From positions 372,001 to 436,000 of the forward strand of contig JACKDC010000003.1 in the NCBI GenBank assembly GCA_020633725.1: DNA of 64,000 nt. Direction: 5' to 3'. Positions 17,204 to 26,454 of this stretch are shown piece after piece. Positions within the stretch are counted from its first letter, which is position 1; the number at the start of each line of letters is the position of its first letter. Source of the DNA: Candidatus Latescibacterota bacterium. GTDB lineage: Bacteria; Krumholzibacteriota; Krumholzibacteriia; JACNKJ01. A program made the translations under genes and the position numbers. Below the pieces are notes generated by a model. The model was not told where the DNA came from and did no database searches. It worked only from the letters and a program-made list of their open reading frames with translations.

Positions 17204-17217
17204 CGCCCCCGGGGGCG
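17204..17217. repeat. Palindromic repeat copy, intergenic
   Basis: CGCCCCCGGGGGCG (core 17205-17216), 35 nt upstream of the ygiD-like start codon. It is the only copy outside both a gene and an HNH element. Confidence 0.8.
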
Positions 17218-17251
17218 TGACTATCTTGACCGCGACGGAAAGGAGCGCGCC

Positions 17252-18040
17252 ATGAGCGACGAGCGCATGCCCGTGGTCTTCGTCGGCCACGGTTCGCCGA
17301 TGAACGCGATCGAGGACAACCGCTGGAGCCGCGGCTTCGCCGAACTCGGGCGGATGCTCCCGCGGCCGGCCGCGATCCTCTCGGTCTCGGCGCACTGGTT
17401 CGTCGACGGCCTCTACCTCACGGGCGACGCGCGGCCGAAGACGCTCCACGACTTCGGCGGTTTCCCGCCGGCGCTCTACGAAGTGGACTACCCCGCGCCC
17501 GGCAAGGTGGACCTGGCCGAACGGGTGCGCGCGCTGCTGGGCGAGCGGGACGCGAGCCTCAGCACGCGCTGGGGCCTCGACCACGGGACCTGGAGCGTGC
17601 TGAAGTGGATCTATCCCCACGCGGACGTCCCCGTGGTCCAGCTCAGCATCGACCGGCGGCTCGGCCTGCGGGAGCACCTCGAGCTGGCGCGCTCGCTCCG
17701 GGATCTGCGGCAGCAGGGTGTGCTCGTGATGGGCAGTGGCAACGTCGTGCACAACCTGAGCGACGCCTTCCGCCGTATGCAGACCGGCGACGCGACGACC
17801 CCCGAATGGGCGGCGCGCTTCGACGCGACGGTGAAGGCGGCGACGCTGCAGGGTGACGCCGCGGCGCTGGTGTCGCTCTGGGACGCGAGCGACGACCGCC
17901 GCCTCGCCCACCCCACGCCGGACCACTGGCTGCCGTTCATCTACGCGCTCGGCGCGACGGACGCGGACGACCAGGCGCGCTTCCCCACCGAGGGCTTCGA
18001 CCTGGGCTCGCTGTCGATGCGGAACGTGCTCTGGGACTGA
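17252..18040 (+). CDS. ygiD: Extradiol dioxygenase of the DODA/YgiD family
   Basis: A 262-residue LigB-superfamily enzyme related to 4,5-DOPA extradiol dioxygenase. Zn/Fe-ligand motifs are visible: FVGHGSPMNAI near the N-terminus, SVSAHWF, the conserved LDHGTWSVL, and GSGNVVHNL. E. coli YgiD opens L-DOPA to a muconic semialdehyde in vitro; the physiological substrate in bacteria is generally unknown. The ATG is preceded by GGAAAGGAG. Length is typical. It is a single-gene unit; the intradiol enzyme 2 kb away is unrelated in sequence but may also act on catechols. Confidence 0.93.
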   Translation: MSDERMPVVFVGHGSPMNAIEDNRWSRGFAELGRMLPRPAAILSVSAHWFVDGLYLTGDARPKTLHDFGGFPPALYEVDYPAPGKVDLAERVRALLGERDASLSTRWGLDHGTWSVLKWIYPHADVPVVQLSIDRRLGLREHLELARSLRDLRQQGVLVMGSGNVVHNLSDAFRRMQTGDATTPEWAARFDATVKAATLQGDAAALVSLWDASDDRRLAHPTPDHWLPFIYALGATDADDQARFPTEGFDLGSLSMRNVLWD

Positions 18041-18173
18041 GTTCGCCCCGCGGGTGACCACGCTGTTCCTCGAAATCCGCACGAACGGTCGGTTGCGCCC
18101 TGTGCGTTCACAGGTGTAAACTTTATCGCCACCCAGCCTCCATGTCGGATCACCCCATGCCCCTGGAGACGCC

Positions 18174-19109
18174 ATGAAGACCCCAGCCCTGCTCGCTCTC
18201 GCCTTCCTGGTCTTCGCGACCCACCCAGCCCTCGCCGTGAACCACTGGCACGTGTCGACCTACTGGGCCGAGTACGTCCCGGGCCATGGCCAGGACAACC
18301 ACGCACTCTACTGCGGCGACGAGACCATCCCCGCCTGCGAGTACCCGGACACGCTCGGCGGCGTCAGCGGCGGCTGGATCGACGAGGTCGAGTGGCGCCA
18401 CACCGTCGACGACCCGTCGCTGTCCACCGCCGTGCGGATCACGGGGCTGCTGAACTACGACCTCCCCGACGAGGGCTGGGACTTCCTCGACCTCTACATC
18501 CAGCGCGGCGCCGTGGAGGAGCTCTTCGAGACCTGGACGGGCGGCGACTACGGCACGGTCTACGTCGACTTCGGCGCCGTGCTCTACCCCGGCGACTACA
18601 CCGGCCCGTACAACGACGAGGTGCGGCTCGTCTGGCGCGTGCGGACCTCCACGGATGGCTGGGACGACGAGGACTGCCTCAACCCCAGCCACGGCGCCTG
18701 CCAGCTCGACGACCTCGCCGTCGCCTTCGACGGCGCGCAGATCACGTTCGACGACTTCGAGCCCGGCAGCCCCGTCCACTGGACGCCCGTCTCGGATCTG
18801 ACCGGCGTCGACGACAGCGCGCCAGCCACCGCGCAGCTCGCCATCGCGGCCCATCCGAATCCGTTCAACCCCAAGACCACGCTGGCCTTCACGCTGCCGA
18901 CGGCCGGCGACGTGACGCTGGCCGTCTACGACCTCCAGGGCCAGCGCGTGCGCACGCTGCTCGATCGGGTGGCGACCACCGCGGGGCATCACGAGCAGAT
19001 CTGGGACGGCCGCGACGACAGCGGGCGCGCCGTGACGAGCGGCATCTACTTCTACCGGCTCAGCGCGGGTGAAGCGCGGCGCGCGGGGAAGCTGACGCTC
19101 GTCAAGTAG
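18174..19109 (+). CDS. Secreted protein with C-terminal FlgD-like domain
   Basis: A 311-residue exported protein (signal peptide MKTPALLALAFLVFATHPALA). The ~200-residue N-terminal part (HVSTYWAEYVPGHGQD, DEVRLVWRVRTSTDGWDDED, ITFDDFEPGSP) looks like a beta-sandwich carbohydrate- or metal-binding domain rich in Asp and Trp, but I cannot name a family. Residues ~225-311 are the FlgD-like domain (HPNPFNPKTTL ... IWDGRDDSGRAV ... GIYFYRL ... KLTLVK). Probably secreted and surface-retained. It precedes the AraC gene by 33 nt, without obvious functional connection. Confidence 0.82.
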   Translation: MKTPALLALAFLVFATHPALAVNHWHVSTYWAEYVPGHGQDNHALYCGDETIPACEYPDTLGGVSGGWIDEVEWRHTVDDPSLSTAVRITGLLNYDLPDEGWDFLDLYIQRGAVEELFETWTGGDYGTVYVDFGAVLYPGDYTGPYNDEVRLVWRVRTSTDGWDDEDCLNPSHGACQLDDLAVAFDGAQITFDDFEPGSPVHWTPVSDLTGVDDSAPATAQLAIAAHPNPFNPKTTLAFTLPTAGDVTLAVYDLQGQRVRTLLDRVATTAGHHEQIWDGRDDSGRAVTSGIYFYRLSAGEARRAGKLTLVK

Positions 19110-19142
19110 CGCTCAGGATCTACCTCGCTACGGGAGGCGGTC

Positions 19143-20033
19143 ATGTCTCGGCTGGCACCGCAGTTTCGCGCGCTGCAAGGCAGATTCCAGGGCAGCGGCG
19201 CCGCGGGAAGCGCCCCCACGGGGGTGCACGGCGTGCGGTTCTTCTGGGCGACGGAGTTCGTGCCGCGCGCGCCGCTGCTCTACAGCGCGGGCATCGTCAT
19301 CGTAGGCCAGGGACACAAGGTCGGCTACCTCGGCGACCGCAGCTTCCGCTACGACGAGAACACCGCACTCGTCCTCGGCGTGCCCATCCCCTTCGAGTGC
19401 GAGACCCACCCGGCCGTGGACGGGCCCCTGCTCGGCCTGCGCATCGACATCGACATGGCCGCGCTGCACGGTTTCGTGGCCAGCCTGGGCGTCGGGACGG
19501 ACCGGACCCAGGACCCCGCGCCACCGAGCGGGCTGGAGCCCGTCCCGCTGCACGACGACGTGCGGGAGGCGACGGTCCGGCTGTTGCGATGCCTGGGCGA
19601 CCCGGTGGACAGCAGGGTGCTGGGAACCGCGATGGCGGGCGAGATCGTCTACCGCGTTCTGCGCGAAGAGGCGGGGCGGGTGCTCTACGCGCTCACGCAG
19701 CAACACACGCCGTACACGGCGATCGCCCACGCGCTGGACCGGATCCATGGCGACTACCGCGAGGCGCTCAGCGTGGAGCGCCTGGCGGACGAGAACGCCA
19801 TGAGCGTGTCCGCCTTCCACCGGGCCTTCAAGCGCGTCACGGGCGACTCGCCGCTCCAGTACCTGAAGAAGGTGCGGCTGGAGAAGGCCAAGGGCCTGCT
19901 CGTGCAGCAGGGCATGCGGGTGAACTCCGTGGCTTTCGAGGTGGGCTACGAGAGCCCGTCGCAGTTCAGCCGTGAGTTCAAGCGCTACTTCCAGGTCCCC
20001 CCATCCGAGGCCAGCACGCTCGCCTACACCTAG
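19143..20033 (+). CDS. AraC-family regulator with AraC_N domain (YqhC-like)
   Basis: A 296-residue transcription factor. Residues ~1-165 are the AraC_N sensing domain (VPRAPLLYSAGIVIVGQGHKVGYLG is cut across residues 40-65; VLGVPIPFECE). Residues ~195-295 carry two helix-turn-helix units (SVERLADENAMSVSAFHRAFK and INSVAFEVGYESPSQFSREFK-type, here VNSVAFEVGYESPSQF). GGGAGG lies 5 nt before the ATG. Regulators of this class sit beside aldehyde- or ketone-handling oxidoreductases, and here a cupin-SDR pair follows on the same strand, the likely target. A small palindrome (GACCA-GAT-TGGTC, 20164-20176) upstream of the cupin could be its site. Confidence 0.9.
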   Translation: MSRLAPQFRALQGRFQGSGAAGSAPTGVHGVRFFWATEFVPRAPLLYSAGIVIVGQGHKVGYLGDRSFRYDENTALVLGVPIPFECETHPAVDGPLLGLRIDIDMAALHGFVASLGVGTDRTQDPAPPSGLEPVPLHDDVREATVRLLRCLGDPVDSRVLGTAMAGEIVYRVLREEAGRVLYALTQQHTPYTAIAHALDRIHGDYREALSVERLADENAMSVSAFHRAFKRVTGDSPLQYLKKVRLEKAKGLLVQQGMRVNSVAFEVGYESPSQFSREFKRYFQVPPSEASTLAYT

Positions 20034-20234
20034 CCTGGAGCGCGGCCGCCCGCGCCGGAGGCTCGCCGGTCGGCGATCCCGATTCACCTGTCTGCCATGA
20101 ACCCCCGTGGCAGGATTGGGCATGCCTTCGCCAGCCTCGCCCATTCCCTTCGCGGGGGCTTTCGACCAGATTGGTCTGCGTGCCCCGGGGCGGTCCCGCG
20201 ATCGACCCGGCGGCGAGCGAGAAAGGAGAGTCGC

Positions 20235-20639
20235 ATGAACATCCAGCGTGCAGGTTCGCAGCCCTCGATGCCGGGACCGAACGACTGGTTCACCGGCGCC
20301 GTTCGCATCGATCCGCTCTTCCAGGCCGCGGCGCCCGCCCGCGTGGCCGGGGCCACGGTCACCTTCGAGCCGTCCGCGCGAACGGCCTGGCACACCCATC
20401 CGCTGGGGCAGACGCTCATCGTCACCGCCGGCCTTGGCCGGGTGCAGCGCGAGGGCGGGCCCATCGAGGAGATCCGCCCGGGCGACGTGGTCTGGTTCGA
20501 GCCCGGCGAGAAGCACTGGCACGGCGCAGCGCCGGGAACGGCAATGGTTCACATCGCGATCCAGGAGGCCCTGGACGGCAAGGCGGTGGAGTGGATGGAG
20601 AAGGTCACCGACGCGCAGTATGGAGGCAGCCATGAGTAG
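20235..20639 (+). CDS. Cupin-domain protein
   Basis: A 134-residue single-domain cupin with the two metal-binding motifs: RTAWHTHPLGQTLIVTAG (motif 1, His-x-His) and PGDVVWFEPGEKHWHGA (motif 2). It closely resembles the small cupins annotated as (R)-mandelonitrile lyase-like or quercetinase-like; the actual reaction cannot be told from sequence. AAAGGAGA lies 5 nt upstream of the ATG at 20235; an earlier in-frame ATG would add 46 residues without homology. Its last codons overlap the SDR start by 8 nt, so the pair is co-translated. Confidence 0.9.
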   Translation: MNIQRAGSQPSMPGPNDWFTGAVRIDPLFQAAAPARVAGATVTFEPSARTAWHTHPLGQTLIVTAGLGRVQREGGPIEEIRPGDVVWFEPGEKHWHGAAPGTAMVHIAIQEALDGKAVEWMEKVTDAQYGGSHE

Positions 20640-21378
20640 CGGAATCGAGAACAAGGTCGTGATCATCGCCGGCGCGAGCAGCGGCATCGGCGAGGCGACG
20701 ACCCGCCGCCTGGCCCGGGACGGGGCGAAGCTGGTGATCGGCGCGCGGCGCGAGGAGCGACTGAAGCAGCTGGCGGGGTCCCTGCCCGGAGCCGAGATCC
20801 GCTGGCAGGTCGCCGACGTCGCCAACCCAGAGGACATGGACCGCCTCGCGCAGACGGCCCTGGAGACGTACGGCCGCATCGACGCCATCTTCAACAACGC
20901 CGGCGTCATGCCCACGGGCATGCTGAACGAGCTGCGCCGCGACGAGTGGCGACAGATGCTCGACATCAACATCATGGGCGTGCTCAACGGCATCGCGGCC
21001 GTCCTGCCCACCATGCGAAAGCAGCAGGCGGGGCTGATCATCGCCACCGATTCGGTGGCCGGCCACGTGGTCTATCCCGGCTCGGCCGTGTATTGCGGCA
21101 CCAAGTTCGCCGTCCGCGCGATCATGGAGGGGCTGCGGCAGGAGGAACGGGAGCGCAACATCCGCTCGACGCTCATCTCCCCGGGCCTGGTGAACACGGA
21201 GCTCTACACGACGATCGCCGACGCGAAGGTGGGCGAGTCCCTCCGGCAGGCCTCCGAGATCCCCGGCGTGGGTCTGAGCGCCGAGGATGTGGCCGAGGCG
21301 GTCGCCTACGCGATCGGGACACCTGACACGGTGGCGGTGAGCGAGATCGTCCTGCGCCCGACCCGGCAGGTGGTGTAG
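20632..21378 (+). CDS. Short-chain dehydrogenase/reductase
   Basis: A 248-residue classical SDR. The NAD(P)-binding motif is AGASSGIGEA, followed by NNAGVMP, the catalytic Ser in ATDSVAG, and the YCGTK form of YxxxK. The C-terminus is ordinary for a cytoplasmic carbonyl or alcohol oxidoreductase. The Arg-Arg after the second strand (GARREERL) suggests NADPH preference. The start at 20632 lies inside the cupin gene, with GGAGG 4 nt upstream. AraC-cupin-SDR clusters of this kind are widespread and are thought to handle reactive carbonyls; the substrate is unknown. Confidence 0.93.
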   Translation: MSSGIENKVVIIAGASSGIGEATTRRLARDGAKLVIGARREERLKQLAGSLPGAEIRWQVADVANPEDMDRLAQTALETYGRIDAIFNNAGVMPTGMLNELRRDEWRQMLDINIMGVLNGIAAVLPTMRKQQAGLIIATDSVAGHVVYPGSAVYCGTKFAVRAIMEGLRQEERERNIRSTLISPGLVNTELYTTIADAKVGESLRQASEIPGVGLSAEDVAEAVAYAIGTPDTVAVSEIVLRPTRQVV

Positions 21379-21515
21379 CGGCCAGGGCGCTCGCGGGGTC
21401 CTGCCGAACCTCCGTTGGCAGGTCCCCGCGCCGGCCTCCCCGCCCCGCAGCGCGCGACGCGCTGGCATGGGCCTTGCCGCCGCCTGGGCCGACCTGCGAC
21501 CCAAGGAGGCTCCTC

Positions 21516-21974
21516 GTGCGTTCACGCGTCCTGCTGTTCCTCGCGCCCCTGGCGTTTTGCGGCTGCAACCTCTTCACCGACGCGACGGGCGGCGGCGATG
21601 CCGAAGCGCTCGCCGGAGCATGGGCGTCCACGTCGTTCCTGGCCGTGACTCCGGACGGAATGACGAGCGTCGACATCATGGATTCGCTCAGCGGGCACTT
21701 CGACGCGGAGTTCCGCAAGACCGGCGGCCTCGACGTCGTGGACCTCTCCGTGTTCATGCCCGGCCAGCCCGTCAGCTACACCGTGTCCGCGTCGTATCAC
21801 CTGAGCGGCGACACGATGACGGTGGACTACGTCGACGGACCGATCGACTACGAGCTGGTCCGCGGCGAGAACTCGCTGGCCATCGCGCTGAGGGACGCGG
21901 ACTTCGACTTCGACGGCGACCAGCAGACCGAGCCCGCCCAGCTGCTGGCGGTGCTGGAGAAGGTCGTGAACTAG
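21516..21974 (+). CDS. Lipoprotein of unknown function
   Basis: A 152-residue product. The GTG at 21516 has AAGGAGG 6 nt upstream and starts a lipoprotein signal (VRSRVLLFLAPLAFCGCNLF). The mature part contains AGAWASTSFLAV, HFDAEFRKTGG and YHLSGDTMTVDYVDG, the pattern of lipocalin-like/DUF4923-type proteins that bind small molecules or report secreted-protein stability, but the match is too weak for a call. It ends 7 nt before the convergent kinase gene. Confidence 0.75.
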   Translation: MRSRVLLFLAPLAFCGCNLFTDATGGGDAEALAGAWASTSFLAVTPDGMTSVDIMDSLSGHFDAEFRKTGGLDVVDLSVFMPGQPVSYTVSASYHLSGDTMTVDYVDGPIDYELVRGENSLAIALRDADFDFDGDQQTEPAQLLAVLEKVVN

Positions 21975-21981
21975 GCGAGCT

Positions 21982-24384
21982 TCAGGGGGCGGAGCCGGCC
22001 CCGGCCTCGATCTCTGCGAGCGTGTCGCGGTCATCGCGGACCTCCTCCGAGTCCGCGCCGAAGATCTGCGTGTCGATGTCGATCACCCGCTGCAGGAGCT
22101 TCCGCGCAGCCGGGAACTGCCCCAGCGCGGCGCGGGCGCCGGCCAGGTGATAGAGCGAAAACGAGAGCGAGATCGAGCGTCCGTCGGGAGCCGCCTTCTC
22201 GTGCAGCGCGACCGCGCGTTCGAGGTCGCCGACCGCGGCGGCCGCGTCGCCGCCCTGCAGCTTCAGCAGTCCCAGGTTCATCCAGGCCTTCGCCACCATC
22301 GGGCTCTCCTCCCCGAAGATCGCGATGTGCGCCGCCAGCGACTCCTCCATGTAGGGACGCGCGTCGTCGAACTGGCCGCGCTCGGCGTAGTTGATGCCCA
22401 CGTTGCCCAGCGCCCGCGCCACGAGGGGATGCCGGTCGCCGTAGATCGCCCGGTAGGTGGCGAGCGCTTCGAGATAGTACGCGGTGGACTCCTCGGGATG
22501 CCCGCGCTGGGCCGACGCCACGCCGAGGTTCGTGAGCAGGGAGGCGGTCATGTCGCTCGTGTCGCCGTTGAGGCGACGCGAGTCGACGAGCGCGCCGTTC
22601 AGCACCGCCATCGCCGAGTCCGGGCGGCCGCAGCTGGTGAGGATGGTCGCCAGCGTGCTCTCGAGGGACAGATCGCGCTTCGGGTCGGGGGGATCCTGCG
22701 CCGCGGCGGCCTCGAGCGCCGAGCGGATCGCCGCCATGGCGTCGTCGAGTTCGCCGAGCTGCCCCTGCAGGAAGGCCAGATCCCGCAGCGACGCCACGTA
22801 GCCCTTGCGGCCCGCGGGGCCGAGCGCGTCGTAGATCCCGATGGCGCGGCCGTAGGCGGCGCGGGCGCCGTCGGGGTCGCCGGTGGACTCCAGGACCTTG
22901 CCCAGCAGCTGCTCGCTGTTGGCGATGGCCGCATCGCCGGGCGCGAGCTGCGATTGGCGCAGCGCCAGCGACTGCTCGACGAGCTCCTTCGCCTCGTCGT
23001 ACATCGCGAGACTGGTGTAGACCTGCCCGATCGTCGCCAGCAGCCGCGCCTTCAGCAGCGGCTCGACGGAGAGCTCCGACTCGATCTGGCGCGCGCCTTC
23101 GTCCACCACCTCTCGCGCCGTGACGGTCTGCCCGCGATTCCGTTCCGGGTTGGCCCGATCGAAGAGCGTGACGAGGAAGTCCGACGTCCGCTGCGCGGTC
23201 TCGGCCTCGAGCCGCGCGTCCTTCTCGGCCGTCACGGCGCGGGCGAGGTTCCGCTCCGAGCGCAGGTAGAGCGCGGCGATGCCGATCATCGCGAACACGA
23301 GGAGGACGAGCGCGGCCCCGGCCGTCGCGAAGAGCGGCTTGCGGCGCGCGACGAGCTTGCGCAGCTGGTAGATCGTGCTCGGCGGGCGCGCGAGGATGGG
23401 CTGCGAGGTGAGGAAGCGGCCGACGTCGTCGCCCAGGGCGTCGGCGCTGGCGTAGCGCTCGTCGGGCGCCTTGGCGAGCGCGGTCGTGACGATGGTCTGC
23501 AGATCGGGATCGAGCTTCACTTCGGCGGTCCACGCCGCCGACAGCGGGCGCGGCGGCTGCTCGCAGATCACCGCCACCGCGGCGAGCAGCGAGCCGGCGT
23601 CCACCGCGTAGGGCCGCTGGCCGGTCAGCAGTTCGTAGAGCAGCACGCCGAGCGCGTAGACGTCGGTGCGGACGTCGACCTCGCTCCGCTCGCCGCGGGC
23701 CTGCTCCGGCGCCATGTAGGCCAGCGTGCCCTTGATGACGCCCACCTCGGTCGCCGCGCTGGCCTCGCGGTCCTCCTCGGTTAGACGCGCGAGGCCGAAG
23801 TCCAGGACCTTCACCTGCGGCGTGTCCGACTCGGGGGACATCACGATGATGTTCGACGCCTTGAGATCGCAGTGGATGACCCCGCGCTGATGCGCGTAGT
23901 GCACGGCGTCGCAGGTCTGCCGGAAGAGCTTCAGGCGCAGGGCGATCTCCGCGGCGTCCGGCGTGGACGGGCGGCTCGCAAGCCACTGGGCCAGGGTCGG
24001 CCCGGGCACGAGCTCCATGGCGAAGTAGTGCTGCCCGTCGGGCGTGTGGCCGGAGGCGTGGATCGCGGCGATGCCGGGGTGCTGGAGGCGCCCCAGCGTG
24101 GCCGCCTCGCGCGCGAACATGCGCAGGTGCAGCTCGTCGCGGTGCTCGGTGCCGCGGATGACCTTCAGCGCCACGCGTCGCTTGGGCGAGGGCTGCTCGG
24201 CTTCGTAGACCACCCCCATGCCGCCGGCGCCCAGACGGCCAAAGACGCGGTAGCCGCCGATCTCGGCGGGCAGCGGCCCGACATCCCGGCGCGTGGCCCC
24301 CGCGCTCGTGAGCGTGGGATCGGTGTCGCCGCTCGGAACGCGGCCGTTGACGGTGGGGTCGTGCTCGGAGCTGTGGTCGGCCAT
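21982..24384 (-). CDS. Ser/Thr protein kinase with C-terminal TPR domain
   Basis: An 800-residue membrane kinase. Residues 44-330 are a Hanks-type kinase: glycine loop GRLGAGGMGVVYEAE, ATP lysine K74 (VALKVI), DFG at 195-197, APE in AYMAPEQARG. The catalytic loop reads HCDLKASN (171-178) instead of HRDLKxxN; the catalytic Asp and Asn remain but the activation-loop-contacting Arg is Cys. One transmembrane segment follows (~351-374), then ~420 residues of TPR repeats (LLATIGQVYTSLAMYDEAKEL, LTNLGVASAQRGHPEESTAYY, ALGNVGINYAERGQFDDA) that would lie outside the membrane or in the periplasm. Likely a signalling kinase sensing a protein partner. Divergent from the kinase at 24652. Confidence 0.93.
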   Translation of the reverse strand: MADHSSEHDPTVNGRVPSGDTDPTLTSAGATRRDVGPLPAEIGGYRVFGRLGAGGMGVVYEAEQPSPKRRVALKVIRGTEHRDELHLRMFAREAATLGRLQHPGIAAIHASGHTPDGQHYFAMELVPGPTLAQWLASRPSTPDAAEIALRLKLFRQTCDAVHYAHQRGVIHCDLKASNIIVMSPESDTPQVKVLDFGLARLTEEDREASAATEVGVIKGTLAYMAPEQARGERSEVDVRTDVYALGVLLYELLTGQRPYAVDAGSLLAAVAVICEQPPRPLSAAWTAEVKLDPDLQTIVTTALAKAPDERYASADALGDDVGRFLTSQPILARPPSTIYQLRKLVARRKPLFATAGAALVLLVFAMIGIAALYLRSERNLARAVTAEKDARLEAETAQRTSDFLVTLFDRANPERNRGQTVTAREVVDEGARQIESELSVEPLLKARLLATIGQVYTSLAMYDEAKELVEQSLALRQSQLAPGDAAIANSEQLLGKVLESTGDPDGARAAYGRAIGIYDALGPAGRKGYVASLRDLAFLQGQLGELDDAMAAIRSALEAAAAQDPPDPKRDLSLESTLATILTSCGRPDSAMAVLNGALVDSRRLNGDTSDMTASLLTNLGVASAQRGHPEESTAYYLEALATYRAIYGDRHPLVARALGNVGINYAERGQFDDARPYMEESLAAHIAIFGEESPMVAKAWMNLGLLKLQGGDAAAAVGDLERAVALHEKAAPDGRSISLSFSLYHLAGARAALGQFPAARKLLQRVIDIDTQIFGADSEEVRDDRDTLAEIEAGAGSAP

Positions 24385-24651
24385 GCGGGCACCCCGGGTC
24401 GCGTTGGTGGTTGGCGTGCGGAGAGTCTCGCACCAGCAATGAGTAGCATGGCCGAGGCAGGGAGGACAGCGCGTTCCCGCGCCTGCGCCAGGAGTCTGGA
24501 AGGACCCGGCCTGAACCGCCGAACTCCCGAGTGGACAGCGGCCTCGCCAAAATCTACGATCGGCCGGCGCCTCGGCTTCGGGCGCAGATCGGTCGAGTGA
24601 TCGCCCACTTCGCCGCGAGTCCCGCCGGCACCCCTACCTCGAGGCGCAGCC

Positions 24652-26187
24652 TTGCACGACCTTCGCACGATAGTCCACAGGGAGAAGGGCTCAGCCGCGC
24701 CGAGCGACCATGGGCTGCCCCCCGACCTGCTGGCCAAGGCTCGCTCTCGCGTCGCGGGACTCGCCGCCGTGCTCGGCACGCTGTCGCTGCTGGCGATCCT
24801 CGTGAACGCCACGGTCTTCCGCGAGCACGTGGACGCGGTCGTTCAGCCTCAGCACCTGCTTGCGGTGGGACTGGCGCTGGCGGTCATTCTGATCGCGCGC
24901 TCCAGACGGATCGCCGACATGCCGGCCTTGAACGTGGGGCTGATCTACGAGGTGTTCCTGTGCTGGGTCGTGTCGTTCTCGGCGCAGCACGCCACCGTCG
25001 CCTCCTTCGGCCGTCCTCCCGAGATCACGTGGACGTCGATGATCATCGTCGTCTTCCCGATGGTGGTTCCGTTGCCGCCGCGGCGCCTGCTGGCGGCGTC
25101 GATCCTCGGGGCCATCAGCTCCCCGGCCTCGCTGATCGTCCTCGATCGCATGGGGAAGCACGCGCTCTCAATCGATGAGCTCGTCGGCGTGTCCATCAGC
25201 CCGGCCTTCGCCGTGGTTCTCGCGTACTTCGGCGCGCGCATGATCTACGCGATCAGTCTGGACGTCTCCAGGGCCAGGCGGCTGGGGGCCTACCAGCTCG
25301 AGTCGCGGATCGGCGCCGGCGGCATGGGTGAAGTCTGGCGAGCGAGCCATCGCATGCTGGCGCGGCCCGCCGCCATCAAGCTCATCGCGCCCAAGCAGCT
25401 CGGCGATGACGCCCCCGCGATGCTGACGCGATTCGAGCAGGAGGCCCAGGCGACGGCCCTGCTGCGCTCCCCGCACACGGTGGAGGTCTATGACTTCGGG
25501 CGCGCCGACGACGGCTCCTTCTACTACGTCATGGAATTGCTCGACGGGGTGGACCTGCACGAACTCGTTCGCGCGCACGGACCCCTGCCCGCGTCGCGGG
25601 GGGTCCACATCATCCGCCAGGCCTGTCACTCGCTTGGGGAAGCGCACGCCGAGGGACTGGTTCACCGGGACATCAAGCCGGCGAACCTGCTCGTCTGCCG
25701 CTACGGCAAGGATTTCGACTTCGTCAAGGTGCTCGACTTCGGTCTGGTGAAGCAGCTGAAGCTCGCCGATGAGCCCGCCGTGACACAGCACAACCGCTTG
25801 ATCGGCACACCGGCGTTCATGGCGCCGGAGATGCTGAGTGGCTCGACGCTGGATGGTCGAGCCGATATCTACGCGCTCGGCTGTGTCGCCTACTGGCTGC
25901 TGACCGGCCAGCTCGTCTTCGAAGCCGAGAGCTTCGTGGCGCTCGCCGCCAAGCATCTGCACGAGGATCCCGTCCCTCCCTCGCAGCGCAGCGAACTTGA
26001 CGTCCCCGCGGATCTGGAGGCCGTGATCATGGCCTGCCTGCGGAAGAACCCCACCGAACGGCCCGGCAGCGCCGAGGAACTGGCCGACCGGCTATCGCAG
26101 TGCACGGTGCGCCCGTGGACCGCTGAGGACGCCAAGCGCTGGTGGCAGCTTCGACGCGGCGGCGCGGGGGCAGCCTCGCACGAGTGA
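24652..26187 (+). CDS. Ser/Thr protein kinase with N-terminal multi-span membrane domain
   Basis: A 511-residue kinase with inverted layout. Residues ~33-200 contain about six hydrophobic helices (VAGLAAVLGTLSLLAILVNA, LLAVGLALAVILIA, SISPAFAVVLAYFGARMIYA), and the Hanks kinase domain follows at ~214-490: glycine loop SRIGAGGMGEVWRA, AIKLIAP lysine, catalytic loop HRDIKPAN (338-345), DFG at 362-364, APE in AFMAPEML. All catalytic residues are intact. The TTG at 24652 (GAGG upstream) is the only start that keeps the first helix. Transcribed away from the TPR kinase across a 267-bp gap, so the two could share regulation or substrates. Confidence 0.92.
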   Translation: MHDLRTIVHREKGSAAPSDHGLPPDLLAKARSRVAGLAAVLGTLSLLAILVNATVFREHVDAVVQPQHLLAVGLALAVILIARSRRIADMPALNVGLIYEVFLCWVVSFSAQHATVASFGRPPEITWTSMIIVVFPMVVPLPPRRLLAASILGAISSPASLIVLDRMGKHALSIDELVGVSISPAFAVVLAYFGARMIYAISLDVSRARRLGAYQLESRIGAGGMGEVWRASHRMLARPAAIKLIAPKQLGDDAPAMLTRFEQEAQATALLRSPHTVEVYDFGRADDGSFYYVMELLDGVDLHELVRAHGPLPASRGVHIIRQACHSLGEAHAEGLVHRDIKPANLLVCRYGKDFDFVKVLDFGLVKQLKLADEPAVTQHNRLIGTPAFMAPEMLSGSTLDGRADIYALGCVAYWLLTGQLVFEAESFVALAAKHLHEDPVPPSQRSELDVPADLEAVIMACLRKNPTERPGSAEELADRLSQCTVRPWTAEDAKRWWQLRRGGAGAASHE

Positions 26188-26454
26188 CCGCCGCTGCGCC
26201 CGGAGCTTCGATGCGCGAAGGACGTCACAGGGGTCATTCCTTGCATAGCATTGCCTGCGAACGCAGGCGCCGGCCGTTGAGAGAGCTCGTCGGCCACGCA
26301 GCCCATGCCCTCGCACTCGTCGCTTCCTGTCATGGTGGATCTCCGCGAAGGTCCGAGGGCTTCGTCTGCAAGCACTGTCATCGTCGGTTCAGCTGGGCGA
26401 CCGGCAGTCTGTCGGGAACACCGCGCCACGCCGACGGGGTGGCTACGCAGGCTC

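Noticed and set aside
26188..26454. A possible small zinc-binding protein (VCKHCHRRF) between kinase and antiporter
   Set aside because: The frame continues antisense through the antiporter gene, has no ribosome site and no clear family; probably chance.
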